Positions 9,363 through 18,596 of a stretch of 64,000 nt of DNA are shown in pieces (the stretch's first letter is position 1; each line of letters starts with the position of its first letter). The notes under the pieces were generated by a model that ran no database searches, had not been told where the DNA came from, and saw nothing but the letters and a program-made list of their open reading frames with translations. This stretch comes from Ascidiaceihabitans donghaensis (lineage in GTDB: Bacteria > Pseudomonadota > Alphaproteobacteria > Rhodobacterales > Rhodobacteraceae): contig NZ_OMOR01000001.1 of assembly GCF_900302465.1 (NCBI RefSeq), positions 3,256,729 to 3,320,728 of the forward strand. Direction: 5' to 3'. Both the position numbers and the translations under genes were made by a program.

Positions 9363-10241
9363 CTAGTTTTTCAGGTCAAGCGTGTGCTTGCGCAACCACG
9401 CCATGAACCCACGCGGATCGTCAGACCATTTGTCGACGTCTTCTTTGGCCAGTGGATGCCCTACAATCGGCCCTTGCGGCTTGTTGCATGAATGTACGAT
9501 CTCGTGCAGCAGCAGCCCCTGGCGCAACATCGGCGACAGCTTGTTGGCAATTTGATACCAACGGCTGTTCTGTCCGGGGAATTTCATCGGTACAACAGTC
9601 GCCCCGGATCGGCGGATCAGCGCCGCGGTGAACACGTTCCATTCGCCTTCAACGGCAGGTCCAAAATAGGTCTCGGACGACGCGACAACCCCGGACGGAA
9701 ACAGCGCCACAACGCCCCCGGCCTTCAGGTGGTCCATGGCAGCCTTGCGCATCTCTACGCCCTTACGCTGTGCATCAGGGTCATGCGTGAAAGGCACAGG
9801 GATCATGTAGCTGCCCGCAACCTCATCAATTGCAGTTAGCAATGAACGGGTCAAAATGCGGTAATCCGGACGCACGCGCCCGATCAAATCGGCAAAGATC
9901 ATGCCGTCCACCATTCCATGCGGGTGGTTGGCAACAACAATTACCGGACCCTCTTTGGGCAGGCGCTGCAGTTGTTCTTCGGGCGTTGTCAAATCGATGC
10001 CCATGACATCCAAACAGGCACGCCAAAAGCCTTGACCCGACGGAGTACCATTTTTTTCGAATTTTTTGATCAGTCGCAGAATAGTAAGCTTGCCTGTCAA
10101 AGCTTCGATGATGCGGATGACGGTCGACTTCCAAGGGTCTTCAAACGTAGAGGCATACGACAAGCTGCGCCTGTCGTATTTCATGAAGTTCACATTCTCA
10201 GGCTCTGCGTCCTCAGAGATATCGCGTACGCTGTCGACCAC
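9363..10241 (-). CDS. Lysophospholipid acyltransferase family protein
   Basis: A 292-residue PlsC-like acyltransferase. The HX4D catalytic box is in NHPHGMVDGM (about residues 108-117), followed by the substrate-binding FPSGV segment (about 186-190) and VVPMKFPGQNSRWY. Such proteins acylate lysophospholipids or lyso-aminolipids at the inner membrane; an OlsA-like role in aminolipid synthesis is possible but not shown. Translation starts at a GTG (10241) behind a GGGG ribosome site. It is the last gene of the ptsH-hprK-chvGI gene string, 31 bases after ptsH. Confidence 0.85.
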   Translation of the reverse strand: MVDSVRDISEDAEPENVNFMKYDRRSLSYASTFEDPWKSTVIRIIEALTGKLTILRLIKKFEKNGTPSGQGFWRACLDVMGIDLTTPEEQLQRLPKEGPVIVVANHPHGMVDGMIFADLIGRVRPDYRILTRSLLTAIDEVAGSYMIPVPFTHDPDAQRKGVEMRKAAMDHLKAGGVVALFPSGVVASSETYFGPAVEGEWNVFTAALIRRSGATVVPMKFPGQNSRWYQIANKLSPMLRQGLLLHEIVHSCNKPQGPIVGHPLAKEDVDKWSDDPRGFMAWLRKHTLDLKN

Positions 10242-10272
10242 TGCTGGTCCCCCGTGAATTTGTCAGAGCCCC

Positions 10273-10542
10273 TTAGGCTCCTTCTCCGAACTTGTCCGCG
10301 ACCAGCACAGACAAGGCTTGCGCCAACGCATCCGCGTCTGGTCCGGACGTTTCGATGTCAATAATACTTCCCTTGGACGCTGCCAACATCAAAAGCCCCA
10401 TAATACTGTCGCCTGATGCAGACATGCCATCCTTGCTGACTTCGGCCTGAGCGTCGAACGCTTCGACCACTTCCACCAACTTTGCAGAAGCCCGTGCGTG
10501 CAGGCCTTTTTCATTTATGATCGTTAACGTGTCTTTGGTCAT
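10273..10542 (-). CDS. ptsH: HPr phosphocarrier protein
   Basis: An 89-residue HPr with the phosphorylated His15 in KGLHARASAK and the regulatory Ser46 in GDSIMGLLML. It accepts phosphate from enzyme I (not in this window) and donates it to EIIA. Ser46 is the target of the HprK encoded two genes away. The start overlaps the EIIA stop as ATGA. No sugar permease (EIIB/EIIC) lies here, so the proteins form a regulatory PTS rather than a transport PTS, as is usual in alphaproteobacteria. Confidence 0.95.
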   Translation of the reverse strand: MTKDTLTIINEKGLHARASAKLVEVVEAFDAQAEVSKDGMSASGDSIMGLLMLAASKGSIIDIETSGPDADALAQALSVLVADKFGEGA

Positions 10543-10940
10543 GATTTGCTTTCAGCGCTAATGTTTTGGCTGTCGATATACTTGCGTCCCGCATCAAGGG
10601 CTGTGCGTACGGCATCTGGCACCGCCAAATGACGCGATTTGGCCAGCTTCAACAGCATCGGCAAATTGGCACCGTATAAGATGCGCCGTCCCTGCGGCTG
10701 GCACGCCATCAGGCTTAGGTTGGACGGTGATCCTCCAAAAAGGTCTGTCACCAGAACAACGCCTTGCCCTTGGTCTACAGCGTCAGCCGCTTTGCATATC
10801 TCTTGCTGTTTGGCGGTGCGGTCGTGATCGGCTTCTATGGAAATGGCGCACATCCCGGGCTGCGGGCCCACAACATGTTCTATGGCCGCAAGATATTCTT
10901 TGGCCAATTGCCCATGTGCGACAATCACAATCCCTATCAC
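10539..10940 (-). CDS. PTS EIIA component, mannose family
   Basis: A 133-residue EIIA(Man)-type protein with the phospho-accepting His9 in IVIVAHGQLAKEY and the family blocks VVLVTDLFGGSPSNLSL and GANLPMLLKL. It lacks fused EIIB and there are no permease genes next to it, so it is expected to act as a terminal phospho-acceptor with a regulatory role. It sits between rapZ and ptsH, with an ATGA overlap to ptsH and a 13-base gap from rapZ. Confidence 0.93.
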   Translation of the reverse strand: MIGIVIVAHGQLAKEYLAAIEHVVGPQPGMCAISIEADHDRTAKQQEICKAADAVDQGQGVVLVTDLFGGSPSNLSLMACQPQGRRILYGANLPMLLKLAKSRHLAVPDAVRTALDAGRKYIDSQNISAESKS

Positions 10941-10953
10941 GATACTGCCCCTA

Positions 10954-11847
10954 TCACGCTTTTATCTCACCCTTTTTGCGCCGGTCCAATTCGCGGTGCC
11001 GTACAGACACCTGCCAGTCTGCTGTACGCAAACGTGCTGCCAAAGCCTCTGCCATAGCAACAGACCTGTGTTGCCCTCCTGTACAGCCAAATGCAATGGA
11101 CAGATGTGATTTGCCCTCATCTAAATAGGCTGGCAACAACCATAAGGCGAGATCATGAACTTTGTTCTGAAACGGGCCGCATCGCGGGTCCTGCGCGATG
11201 TAATCCGCAACAGCTTTATCTTGCCCATTCCCGCTGCGCAATGAGGGCTGCCAATAGGGGTTGCGCAAAAAACGGCAATCAAAAACCATGTCGACGCTGC
11301 GCGGCAAGCCGCGTTTGTAGGAAAAGGATTCAACCGAAACCGACAAGCGCCCCGTATCACCGCCAGAGAACCAGTGTTCGACCTCAGTGCGCAACTGATG
11401 CACATTCAGGTCCGTGGTATCGATCAAGACATCGGCACGGGTGCGCAACGGGTTCAGAATTTCCAGCTCTCGTGCGATGCCCGCTTCGGGGCGTTCTCCT
11501 GCCGCCAAAGGGTGTTTGCGACGGGTTTCCGAAAAACGGCGCAACAACTGATCTGTCGTGCAATCCAAATACAGCAGTTCAGGAACGGCGTGGCCGATGG
11601 CTGCGATTTGTCCCAAAGCATCAGTAACAGCCGTTGCAGAAAAATCCCGATTGCGCGGGTCGATCCCCAAAGCCATTGGTTTGCGCGGTCCGGGGTCTTC
11701 AAGAAGTGCACGAATGAGGCGCAGTGGCATATTGTCGATGGCTTCAAAGCCCAAGTCTTCCAGCACGCGCAAGGCGCTGGATCTGCCGGCCCCGGATGGG
11801 CCTGTCACAAGAACAAGGCGGCGTGCGTCGGTTTCGATGTCCATCAT
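10954..11847 (-). CDS. rapZ: RNase adapter / nucleotide-binding protein RapZ
   Basis: A 297-residue P-loop protein with Walker A GPSGAGRSSAL (residues 16-26) and the C-terminal conserved block with FNKVHDLALWLLPAYL-like and FGCTGGQHRSVAMAEALA sequences. In enterobacteria RapZ senses glucosamine-6-phosphate and guides RNase E to GlmZ; in alphaproteobacteria its partner is not well defined, so only family membership is firm. The start overlaps the hprK stop (ATGATG; either ATG is possible). Confidence 0.94.
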   Translation of the reverse strand: MMDIETDARRLVLVTGPSGAGRSSALRVLEDLGFEAIDNMPLRLIRALLEDPGPRKPMALGIDPRNRDFSATAVTDALGQIAAIGHAVPELLYLDCTTDQLLRRFSETRRKHPLAAGERPEAGIARELEILNPLRTRADVLIDTTDLNVHQLRTEVEHWFSGGDTGRLSVSVESFSYKRGLPRSVDMVFDCRFLRNPYWQPSLRSGNGQDKAVADYIAQDPRCGPFQNKVHDLALWLLPAYLDEGKSHLSIAFGCTGGQHRSVAMAEALAARLRTADWQVSVRHRELDRRKKGEIKA

Positions 11848-12278
11848 ACGTCTCTTTGTACCCCACCCTTTAAATATTGCAAAACGATGGCGGGAAAAGC
11901 CTGCGTATCAATTTTGTGAAGACAGGGCAGAGACAAACCAAGACAGGGTGTAACCATTGGGTCAGGCAGCCTTTCAATGGCAACCACATCCATATCCACC
12001 ACACAAACAACCTGAGCAGACGGGGCATGTTCTGCGTGTAGAATGCCCAACCCCCTTGCCTCTATCAAACCTGCGATTGTCTTTGGGGGCGCGGCCCAAA
12101 TGTTATTGTCGATCCTGCGCAATTCCGTTCGGTCATCGGATACAAGCTGCGCACCAAAGGCCATGATCTGCAAAGCAAGCGATGATTTACCGCTGCCAGA
12201 TGCCCCTTTGATCAAGACGGCTTTGCCCTCAAACGAAACACAAGACGCATGTATCGTCTGAAAAATTGTATCGGGCAT
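11844..12278 (-). CDS. hprK: HPr kinase/phosphorylase, short alphaproteobacterial form
   Basis: At 144 residues this is only the C-terminal catalytic domain of the Gram-positive HprK (about 310 residues), which is normal for alphaproteobacteria. The Walker A is GASGSGKSS (25-33) and the HprK-specific region runs through LVSDDRTELR and GLIEARGLGIL. It is expected to phosphorylate HPr Ser46. It is placed between chvG and rapZ with a 3-base gap to chvG, linking the PTS phosphate state to the ChvGI two-component system and the divergent pckA. Confidence 0.94.
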   Translation of the reverse strand: MPDTIFQTIHASCVSFEGKAVLIKGASGSGKSSLALQIMAFGAQLVSDDRTELRRIDNNIWAAPPKTIAGLIEARGLGILHAEHAPSAQVVCVVDMDVVAIERLPDPMVTPCLGLSLPCLHKIDTQAFPAIVLQYLKGGVQRDV

Positions 12279-12281
12279 GTG

Positions 12282-13982
12282 TTAAACGGGAAGGCCCACA
12301 ACAAACCGTGCACCCAATGGCTCGGACGTGATGTCGGCTTCTGTGGGACGGATGTTTTCCGCCCAAATCACTCCGCCGTGGGCTTCAACGATCTGCTTTG
12401 AGATCGCCAGACCAAGGCCAGAGTTGTTTCCGAAATGCTCTTCGGGACGCTGGGAATAAAACCGTTTGAAGATTTTTGCCAAGGCCTGATCAGGAATACC
12501 CGGTCCGGTATCTTCGACCACAATCAACACGCGATTTTCACGCTTTCGCGCCCACACGCGGATAGCGTCCCCATCTTCGCAAAACGAAATCGCGTTGGTG
12601 ATCAAATTTACAAAAACCTGCGCCAAGCGGGCTTCAAGCCCGTGCACTTCAACGGGATCAGGCGGTAGATCGGTTATGAAATCGATGCCTTTGCTTTTGG
12701 CATCCTCACCCAAGTATTGCCCCAGATTACCAAGCATTGTCAGAAGGTTGAAGGGTTCTTCTTCTTCTTTAACAAGCTCCGAATCCAGACGTGACGCGTT
12801 GGAAATATCACTGACCAAACGGTCCAGACGGCGCACGTCATGGTCGATCACGTCCAGCAGCTTTTCGCGTTGATCTTCACGTTTGATCATCCGCAACGTG
12901 CCAACAGCAGACCGCAGGGACGCGAGCGGGTTTTTGATTTCATGGGCGACGTCGGCTGCGAATTGTTCATTGCCGTCGATGCGGTTGTAAAGCGCTGCAA
13001 TCATGCCACGCAATGCGCCGCTAAGCCGTCCGATTTCGTCAGGGCGTGCCGTCAGGTCAGGGATGCGGATGCGTCCGGGGTTTACCTTGCGGGCGTTTTT
13101 GTCACGGCCCAATTCGGCTGCTGCGGCCAGATCGGACAACGGGTTCGCGATGGTTGATGCCAAGACCAAACTAAGTCCGATAGACACCAAAGTGGCGATA
13201 ATAAACATCTGCAATACACGCTCGCGTTCGCTGCGCACCAGATTGTCGATTTCGCCAGCGGCACTGGTTACGGCAACTGCCCCAACGGCTTCGGTGCCTT
13301 GCAAAATTGGCGTTACCACACTGAATAACGCACCGCCATCGGCATCCGTCCCGTCGTTGATCTGGGTGCCTTCGCTAAAGCTTTTTTGCACAAGGGTGCG
13401 CAATTGTTCTTCGACGGGCTGTGCTTGCTCTGTGTCACTGCTGGCAAAAGGCGCAGACACTGCAGACCACAGCCAGTTTAGACCATCGGTCAAGATTGTC
13501 GGGTTGGTTTCCTTTGCCCCGAGGCCCACGTTCAACGCGGCCTGGCCTTCTGTGTTTGCGATAACCTGGTCCGTCGGGTCAAACACAAAGACCTCGATGC
13601 CGTCGCGTAAATCCAAACCGTCCAGCGTCACGGAGACATCCACGCCATCGGCCGTCGCAAGATTAACCGGGGCGTCGCTGGGCAATTGAGCCTCAATCAC
13701 GTCCGCGATCAGCTCGGCTTGACTGACCAAGGCCACAGCACGTTGTACAGCCAAACTGTCGCGGGATGAATTGAGGTACAAAATACCCGCAACCAGTATG
13801 TTCAGCGCGATCAGATTAAACGTGATGATTTTGCGTGTCAGCGGTGACGCGCGCAGCGAAAAAAGTCCGCGCCGTTCACGGCGCGCACGCATTTCTGAGG
13901 GTGCCGCGCTGTCCGGGGTGACCCAATCGTCACCCAAAACAACATCACCGTCCCGTGAGGGTTGAGGGGCCATATCGCGCAC
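12282..13982 (-). CDS. chvG: Sensor histidine kinase ChvG
   Basis: Inner-membrane histidine kinase of the acid/envelope-responsive ChvGI (ExoS-ChvI) pair. In 566 residues I see a cytosolic N-terminal tail, membrane helix 1 (about 51-71), a large periplasmic sensor region, helix 2 (about 257-279), a HAMP linker, and the phospho-acceptor His347 in DVAHEIKNPLASLRSA. The ATPase blocks NLITNAISFC, VEDTGPGIPDQ and NNSGLGLAISKQIV follow. The start is a GTG at 13982 behind AAAGGA; an ATG at 13973 is the alternative. It lies 31 bases after chvI. Confidence 0.92.
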   Translation of the reverse strand: MRDMAPQPSRDGDVVLGDDWVTPDSAAPSEMRARRERRGLFSLRASPLTRKIITFNLIALNILVAGILYLNSSRDSLAVQRAVALVSQAELIADVIEAQLPSDAPVNLATADGVDVSVTLDGLDLRDGIEVFVFDPTDQVIANTEGQAALNVGLGAKETNPTILTDGLNWLWSAVSAPFASSDTEQAQPVEEQLRTLVQKSFSEGTQINDGTDADGGALFSVVTPILQGTEAVGAVAVTSAAGEIDNLVRSERERVLQMFIIATLVSIGLSLVLASTIANPLSDLAAAAELGRDKNARKVNPGRIRIPDLTARPDEIGRLSGALRGMIAALYNRIDGNEQFAADVAHEIKNPLASLRSAVGTLRMIKREDQREKLLDVIDHDVRRLDRLVSDISNASRLDSELVKEEEEPFNLLTMLGNLGQYLGEDAKSKGIDFITDLPPDPVEVHGLEARLAQVFVNLITNAISFCEDGDAIRVWARKRENRVLIVVEDTGPGIPDQALAKIFKRFYSQRPEEHFGNNSGLGLAISKQIVEAHGGVIWAENIRPTEADITSEPLGARFVVGLPV

Positions 13983-14013
13983 AAGCGTCCTTTCGGCCTA
14001 AACGACCAACGAT

Positions 14014-14715
14014 TTAGTCTTCGTTGTAACGATACCCGATACCATAAAGGGTCTCAATCGCAGAGAAATCATCATCAGCAGTGCGCATTTTCTTGCGCAA
14101 GCGCTTGATGTGGCTGTCAATGGTGCGGTCGTCCACATAGACCTGATCATCATAGGCGACGTCCATCAACTGGTCTCGTGATTTCACAAATCCGGGGCGT
14201 TGCGCCAAAGCCTGCAACAACAGAAATTCTGTCACAGTCAAAGACACGTCGTTGCCCTTCCAGGACACAGCATGACGCAACGGATCCATGCGCAGTTCGC
14301 CACGTTCCATCACCTTGGTTTCTTCGCTGTCGGCGACAATTTCACCGGCTTGCGCATCTTGGCGGCGCAGCAATGCGCGAATGCGCTCGACCAGAAGACG
14401 TTGAGAAAACGGCTTTTTCACGTAATCGTCCGCGCCCATGCGCAGTCCAAGAACTTCGTCGATCTCGTCGTCTTTGGACGTCAGGAAGATCACCGGCATT
14501 GTGGTTTTCTGGCGCAAGCGCTGCAACAGATCCATGCCATCCATGCGGGGCATCTTGATATCAAGGACCGCCATATCGGGAAGTTTCTTATTAAATGCGT
14601 CGAGGGCCGCTTGGCCGTCGTTATATGTCTCAACCTCGAAACCTTCGGCTTCGAGAGTCATTGAAACCGACGTCAGGATATTCCTGTCGTCGTCTACCAA
14701 TGCAATTTTGTTCAT
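14014..14715 (-). CDS. chvI: Response regulator ChvI (OmpR family)
   Basis: A 233-residue response regulator. The receiver domain has the acidic pair D8/D9, phospho-acceptor D52 (LDIKMP) and the conserved Lys in [12 protein letters not shown]. The C-terminal winged helix has the OmpR pattern ending [14 protein letters not shown] and [11 protein letters not shown] start at the ATG at 14715 ([10 protein letters not shown]), since the 37 upstream codons that stay open do not look like the family. It is transcribed away from pckA, the arrangement known from Agrobacterium and Sinorhizobium, where ChvGI affects pckA expression. Confidence 0.93.
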   Translation of the reverse strand: MNKIALVDDDRNILTSVSMTLEAEGFEVETYNDGQAALDAFNKKLPDMAVLDIKMPRMDGMDLLQRLRQKTTMPVIFLTSKDDEIDEVLGLRMGADDYVKKPFSQRLLVERIRALLRRQDAQAGEIVADSEETKVMERGELRMDPLRHAVSWKGNDVSLTVTEFLLLQALAQRPGFVKSRDQLMDVAYDDQVYVDDRTIDSHIKRLRKKMRTADDDFSAIETLYGIGYRYNED

Positions 14716-15057
14716 TGCCTGAATCCTTGTACTGCTGCTGCCACTTATTATTTTTTTGCTCATTGTTCTGTTTTTGGACGGGCGAATCAATCCAAATCTG
14801 CGAATCACTCGAGCGCCCTGCCCCAATTAGGCCTGAAAATCCTAATGAATGACTAAATTGTCGCACATTCGCGTCATGCGCGTATGCATATCCGCCTTGT
14901 CCTTAACCATTCTTCACATTGATGGCGCTAACTGTGCCAAAGCGTCCTGTTCATGCTGTAAAACGTCATGTTAAGACGCCCCCAAGCCAGAGCAGGCTGG
15001 GGCGTGAAAACCCGCATCTACAGACTTCCAGCATCAGCCGGACACAGGAGACATCAT
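14716..15057. promoter_or_regulatory. chvI/pckA divergent intergenic region (342 bases)
   Basis: This is the only gene-free stretch above 300 bases. It must hold the promoters of chvI-chvG-hprK-rapZ (leftward) and pckA (rightward). No protein-coding frame looks real. I see no convincing -35/-10 pair on either strand. Its one clear structure is the strong inverted repeat near pckA, listed separately. Binding by ChvI or a carbon-control regulator is expected from known relatives but cannot be placed from sequence alone. Confidence 0.6.
14976..15005 (+). promoter_or_regulatory. Strong stem-loop in the pckA leader
   Basis: A stem of ACGCCCC (14976-14982) with GGGGCGT (14999-15005), continued after a 2-base bulge by AGCC (14985-14988) with GGCT (14995-14998), closes a 6-base loop. 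It ends 52 bases before the pckA start codon. No T run follows on either strand, so it is not a typical intrinsic terminator. It may be an mRNA leader structure or a DNA operator. Confidence 0.5.
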
Positions 15058-16656
15058 ATGACATTTGGACGGGTAAACCCGCAATTCCGCCTCGAAGATC
15101 AAGGGATCGAAGGGTTGGGCAATGTCTATTACAACCAAATTGAGCCTGTGCTGATAGAAGCCGCACTCAAACGTGGTGAAGGCAAACTGGGAAAAGGCGG
15201 CGCCTTTCTTGTCACGACCGGCAAGTTTACCGGCCGTTCGCCCAAAGACAAACATGTCGTCATGACGGACAGTGTCAAAGACACCATCTGGTGGGAAAAC
15301 AACGCGCAGATGACGCCAGAAGGCTTTGATGCGTTGTACGAAGACATGCTGACCCACATGAAAGGCCGCGACTATTACGTGCAAGACCTCGTTGGCGGTG
15401 CCGATCCCGCCTATTGCATCAATGTACGCATGGTGACGGAACTTGCATGGCACGGGTTGTTCATCCGCCACATGTTGCGCCGTCCGGAACGCGAAGACCT
15501 TGACGGTTTCCTTGCAGACTTCACCGTCATCAACTGCCCCAGCTTTCAAGCGGACCCAACCAAGCACAACTGTCGGTCTGAAACAGTGATCGCGATGAAT
15601 TTCGATCGCAAACTGATCTTGATTGGCGGCACTGAGTATGCGGGCGAAAACAAGAAATCCGTCTTCTCGCTTTTGAACTATCTGCTGCCCGAAAAGGGCG
15701 TCATGCCGATGCACTGCTCGGCCAACCATGCCACAGGCAATCCCGTCGACACAGCTGTGTTCTTTGGCCTGTCAGGCACAGGCAAAACAACACTGTCTGC
15801 GGACCCGGCCCGCACTTTGATCGGCGACGATGAACATGGCTGGTCCGATCGCGGTACGTTCAACTTCGAAGGCGGCTGCTACGCCAAGACGATCAGCCTA
15901 AGCGCTGAAGCAGAGCCAGAGATTTATGCGACCACCGAAAAATTCGGCACTGTCATCGAAAACATGGTTTTTGACGAAGAAACACTGGATCTGGACTTTG
16001 AAGATGACAGCCTGACGGCAAACATGCGTTGCGCTTACCCGCTGCATTACATTTCGAATGCCTCCAAGGATGCGGTTGGCGGTCACCCCAAGAACATCAT
16101 CATGCTGACCTGTGATGCATTCGGTGTGCTGCCCCCCATCGCGCGACTGACGCCTGCCCAAGCCATGTATCACTTCTTGTCCGGCTTTACCTCCAAGGTA
16201 GCGGGCACGGAACGCGGTGTGACAGAACCCGAGCCTACGTTTTCAACATGCTTTGGTGCGCCTTTCATGCCGCGCCGTCCGGAAGTTTATGGCAACTTGT
16301 TGCGCGAGAAAATCGCACAGCATGGTGCGACATGCTGGTTGGTCAACACGGGCTGGACAGGCGGTGCCTATGGTACAGGGTCCCGGATGCCAATCCGCGC
16401 CACACGTGCCTTGTTGACAGCCGCGCTGGAAGGGTCCCTGAACGACGCCGAGTATCGCAAAGACGATAACTTTGGATTTGAGGTCCCTGTGTCTGTCAGC
16501 GGTGTTGCCGATATCCTTCTTGATCCACGCCGCACATGGGACGACGCAAATGCTTACGACGCACAAGCTGCCAAATTGGTAGAAATGTTCTCGGGCAATT
16601 TCGAACAATACATGGCGCACATCGACGATGACGTGAAATCTGCCGCCATCGGTTGA
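15058..16656 (+). CDS. pckA: Phosphoenolpyruvate carboxykinase (ATP)
   Basis: Converts oxaloacetate and ATP to phosphoenolpyruvate, the entry step of gluconeogenesis from organic acids. The 532 residues match the ATP-dependent family: GRSPKDK near residue 61, the kinase-1a loop GLSGTGKTT (237-245), and LIGDDEHGW followed by [10 protein letters not shown] (metal and ATP binding). The ATG at 15058 follows ACAGGAG; the frame is open 30 codons further but the leader hairpin lies there. It is divergent from chvI and followed by a strong terminator. Confidence 0.97.
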   Translation: MTFGRVNPQFRLEDQGIEGLGNVYYNQIEPVLIEAALKRGEGKLGKGGAFLVTTGKFTGRSPKDKHVVMTDSVKDTIWWENNAQMTPEGFDALYEDMLTHMKGRDYYVQDLVGGADPAYCINVRMVTELAWHGLFIRHMLRRPEREDLDGFLADFTVINCPSFQADPTKHNCRSETVIAMNFDRKLILIGGTEYAGENKKSVFSLLNYLLPEKGVMPMHCSANHATGNPVDTAVFFGLSGTGKTTLSADPARTLIGDDEHGWSDRGTFNFEGGCYAKTISLSAEAEPEIYATTEKFGTVIENMVFDEETLDLDFEDDSLTANMRCAYPLHYISNASKDAVGGHPKNIIMLTCDAFGVLPPIARLTPAQAMYHFLSGFTSKVAGTERGVTEPEPTFSTCFGAPFMPRRPEVYGNLLREKIAQHGATCWLVNTGWTGGAYGTGSRMPIRATRALLTAALEGSLNDAEYRKDDNFGFEVPVSVSGVADILLDPRRTWDDANAYDAQAAKLVEMFSGNFEQYMAHIDDDVKSAAIG

Positions 16657-16673
16657 GATTGGTTTTAAAAACG

Positions 16674-16708
16674 AAAAGGCCGGGTGCATCGATTGCAGCC
16701 GGCCTTTT
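16674..16708 (+). terminator. Intrinsic terminator after pckA
   Basis: A 10-bp stem AAAAGGCCGG (16674-16683) with CCGGCCTTTT (16699-16708) and a 15-base loop lies 17 bases after the pckA stop. Because the left arm is A-rich it can also act for the convergent gene that ends at 16737. Confidence 0.9.
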
Positions 16709-16736
16709 GTATTTTGAGGGGAACGGTGTGGTGCCG

Positions 16737-17468
16737 TTAAGCGGCTTTTTGCGTCGCTGGTAAAGTCACCAGATCAGACACCGGCATTTCCAGCAGATAC
16801 CGCGCTTCTTCGTTGGTCAGATAGCTCAGAAAGCCCTCAAGCGGCATGTCACTGCCATGTCGGTACCAGCGCAAAGCACCCGGTTCGTTGTGCATATACC
16901 CCATACGTTCCGCGAAACCCTTAAACGCCACAGTACGGGCCATGAACCCAAACAGATAATCAGGATTCCAACGCTGCATTGCGGTCAGAAGACCGTAGCG
17001 CGCCAGAACCGAAGACAGGCCGTTGCCACGGAAGCGCCCCTCATTCGGGCTCATCCAGACTTCACCATGATAAATCACGCGACCCGTGATGTGTTTTGCG
17101 CCGGGGCTGGCCCGAAACCGCGACCGGTCCAGATCAAGATCAGGGATCGCAGGGGGAAATTCACGGAACTTGTGTTGCATATAATCCGCAAGCGTTTCTT
17201 GCCGCAGGTCGATCAAACGCGCGGCCTGAGTATGCATCAAACGTCCGTCGATGTCCCGACCAGTCAACCAAAAGGCGTTTCCGGGGTTTAGATTCTGCAA
17301 CTCTGGATTGAAGGGCGCACCCATGGCCTGCGCCGGCCGGTCACGGTCCAGAATCTCTTGGTATTCGTCAAAATTCGTACCAATTGTGACGTCGATATCA
17401 TTTTCCCACAATATATCGCGGCTGGTTGCGATAAATTGTGCCGAATCGTTGCGTGGTTGAAGTGTCAT
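16737..17468 (-). CDS. GNAT-like protein of unknown substrate
   Basis: A 243-residue soluble protein. Its C-terminal half resembles the acetyl-CoA-binding region of GNAT acetyltransferases: a strand (ITGRVIYHGEVWMSP), then an RxxGLSS-type loop in RFRGNGLSSVLARYGLLTAMQ, then FGFMARTVAFKGFAERMGY, where GNATs have a Y/F-x-x-x-G element. The N-terminal half, with LNPGNAFWLTGRDIDGRLMHTQAARLIDL, also fits a GNAT beta sheet. No substrate can be assigned. The start at 17468 has AAGGGA six bases upstream. The HTH gene at 17519 lies 50 bases upstream on the same strand, so the pair may form an operon. Confidence 0.55.
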   Translation of the reverse strand: MTLQPRNDSAQFIATSRDILWENDIDVTIGTNFDEYQEILDRDRPAQAMGAPFNPELQNLNPGNAFWLTGRDIDGRLMHTQAARLIDLRQETLADYMQHKFREFPPAIPDLDLDRSRFRASPGAKHITGRVIYHGEVWMSPNEGRFRGNGLSSVLARYGLLTAMQRWNPDYLFGFMARTVAFKGFAERMGYMHNEPGALRWYRHGSDMPLEGFLSYLTNEEARYLLEMPVSDLVTLPATQKAA

Positions 17469-17518
17469 TTCTGTTCCCTTACCCAATGCTTGAGAACAAG
17501 GTTAACAAAAATTTCTTG

Positions 17519-18406
17519 CTATGACCCGTATTTAAAATTGTCTGGGTCAAAACGTAGCGCAAAATCTTCATCCGGTTCGCGGAAGTCTTCTGGGCCAAAC
17601 CCAAAGATATCAAGGTCAGCCGAGGGCTCAACCAACGACAAAAGAGCTGAGCTTCCGTCTGGAAATGCGCCGCTTAACATCAATCTACGATAGTTAACGG
17701 GCATGGGTTGGCCGCCATCGGATCGCGGCACCATCGTGCGCACATGATCCAATCTGGGGTTGTGCGTGATGTCTGTTTCCTGAAATGCCACATTCAGCAT
17801 GCGGGCAAAGTCATTTCCGCCCGGCATTTTGCCCAATGTCTGGCCAACACTGCTAAGTGCTTTTTGCTTGCCGAACCAGCGTACGAAAAAGGATTCGTCA
17901 CCGAATTCGACACAAATCCAACCCACTGGAGTAAAGCGATAGATGATCAAATAGGGGCGAATGTGCTGCATCTCGGGGGCTTCGATACGCCCGCCACACA
18001 TGATCCAACTGCGTACCGTTTCACGCAGCAGGGCACTGTCCGTGTCCCACATGCTGCGCAATGCATGTTGTTGCTGATAAAAGTACCAACCGTTGTCTTC
18101 TTGATGGCGAAGATACTGTAACCCATTGACATGGCTCGATTGTCCGCGCAGCCAAGCATGCCCTAACGCAATGATTTCTTCGGCTTGAGGTAAGGCGCGT
18201 ATGCCCGCTTCGGTAAGGGTGTACTGGCGGTCGACCACACGAAACAGCTGTTCGCCTTTCAACTCTTCCAGGGTCGCAATGTGGCGTCGCACGGTTTGCC
18301 GTGTGCTGCCCAGTTTTGCGACGGCGTGGCTAAGATTTAATTCTTGGGCAAGCATCGAAAACGAGCGCACCATTTCGAACAACAGGGGGTTCGTCAGGTC
18401 AGACAA
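17519..18406 (-). CDS. LysR-type HTH regulator with an unfamiliar C-terminal domain
   Basis: The N-terminal 65 residues form a LysR-like winged helix (FSMLAQELNLSHAVAKLGSTRQTVRRHIATLEELKGEQLFRV, then YTLTEAG). The remaining 230 residues do not look like the LysR effector domain. They are Trp/Phe-rich, contain an FTPVGWICVEFGDESFFVRWFG segment and end with an acidic tail rich in D, E, P and F. The C-terminal part could be PAS-like, but this is a guess. The start is unclear: I used a TTG at 18406 (MSDLTNPLLF) behind AGGA, and the frame is open up to 18505. It is divergent from an XRE regulator and probably co-transcribed with the GNAT-like gene. Confidence 0.6.
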   Translation of the reverse strand: MSDLTNPLLFEMVRSFSMLAQELNLSHAVAKLGSTRQTVRRHIATLEELKGEQLFRVVDRQYTLTEAGIRALPQAEEIIALGHAWLRGQSSHVNGLQYLRHQEDNGWYFYQQQHALRSMWDTDSALLRETVRSWIMCGGRIEAPEMQHIRPYLIIYRFTPVGWICVEFGDESFFVRWFGKQKALSSVGQTLGKMPGGNDFARMLNVAFQETDITHNPRLDHVRTMVPRSDGGQPMPVNYRRLMLSGAFPDGSSALLSLVEPSADLDIFGFGPEDFREPDEDFALRFDPDNFKYGS

Positions 18407-18596
18407 TAATTCGAATCCTATAACCGGTACACGCAACTTCGCCTTGTTACAGAGCATCCGTAACATAGTGGTTAATGGTACACAAATCATACATCGATGC
18501 AACATCTATGGTTGAAAAATGTACAAAGTTACTCAATTGCGCCGAATTGAGAATTTTAGGATCAAAAGGACAGTTCAACCGGGGATAATTATAACA

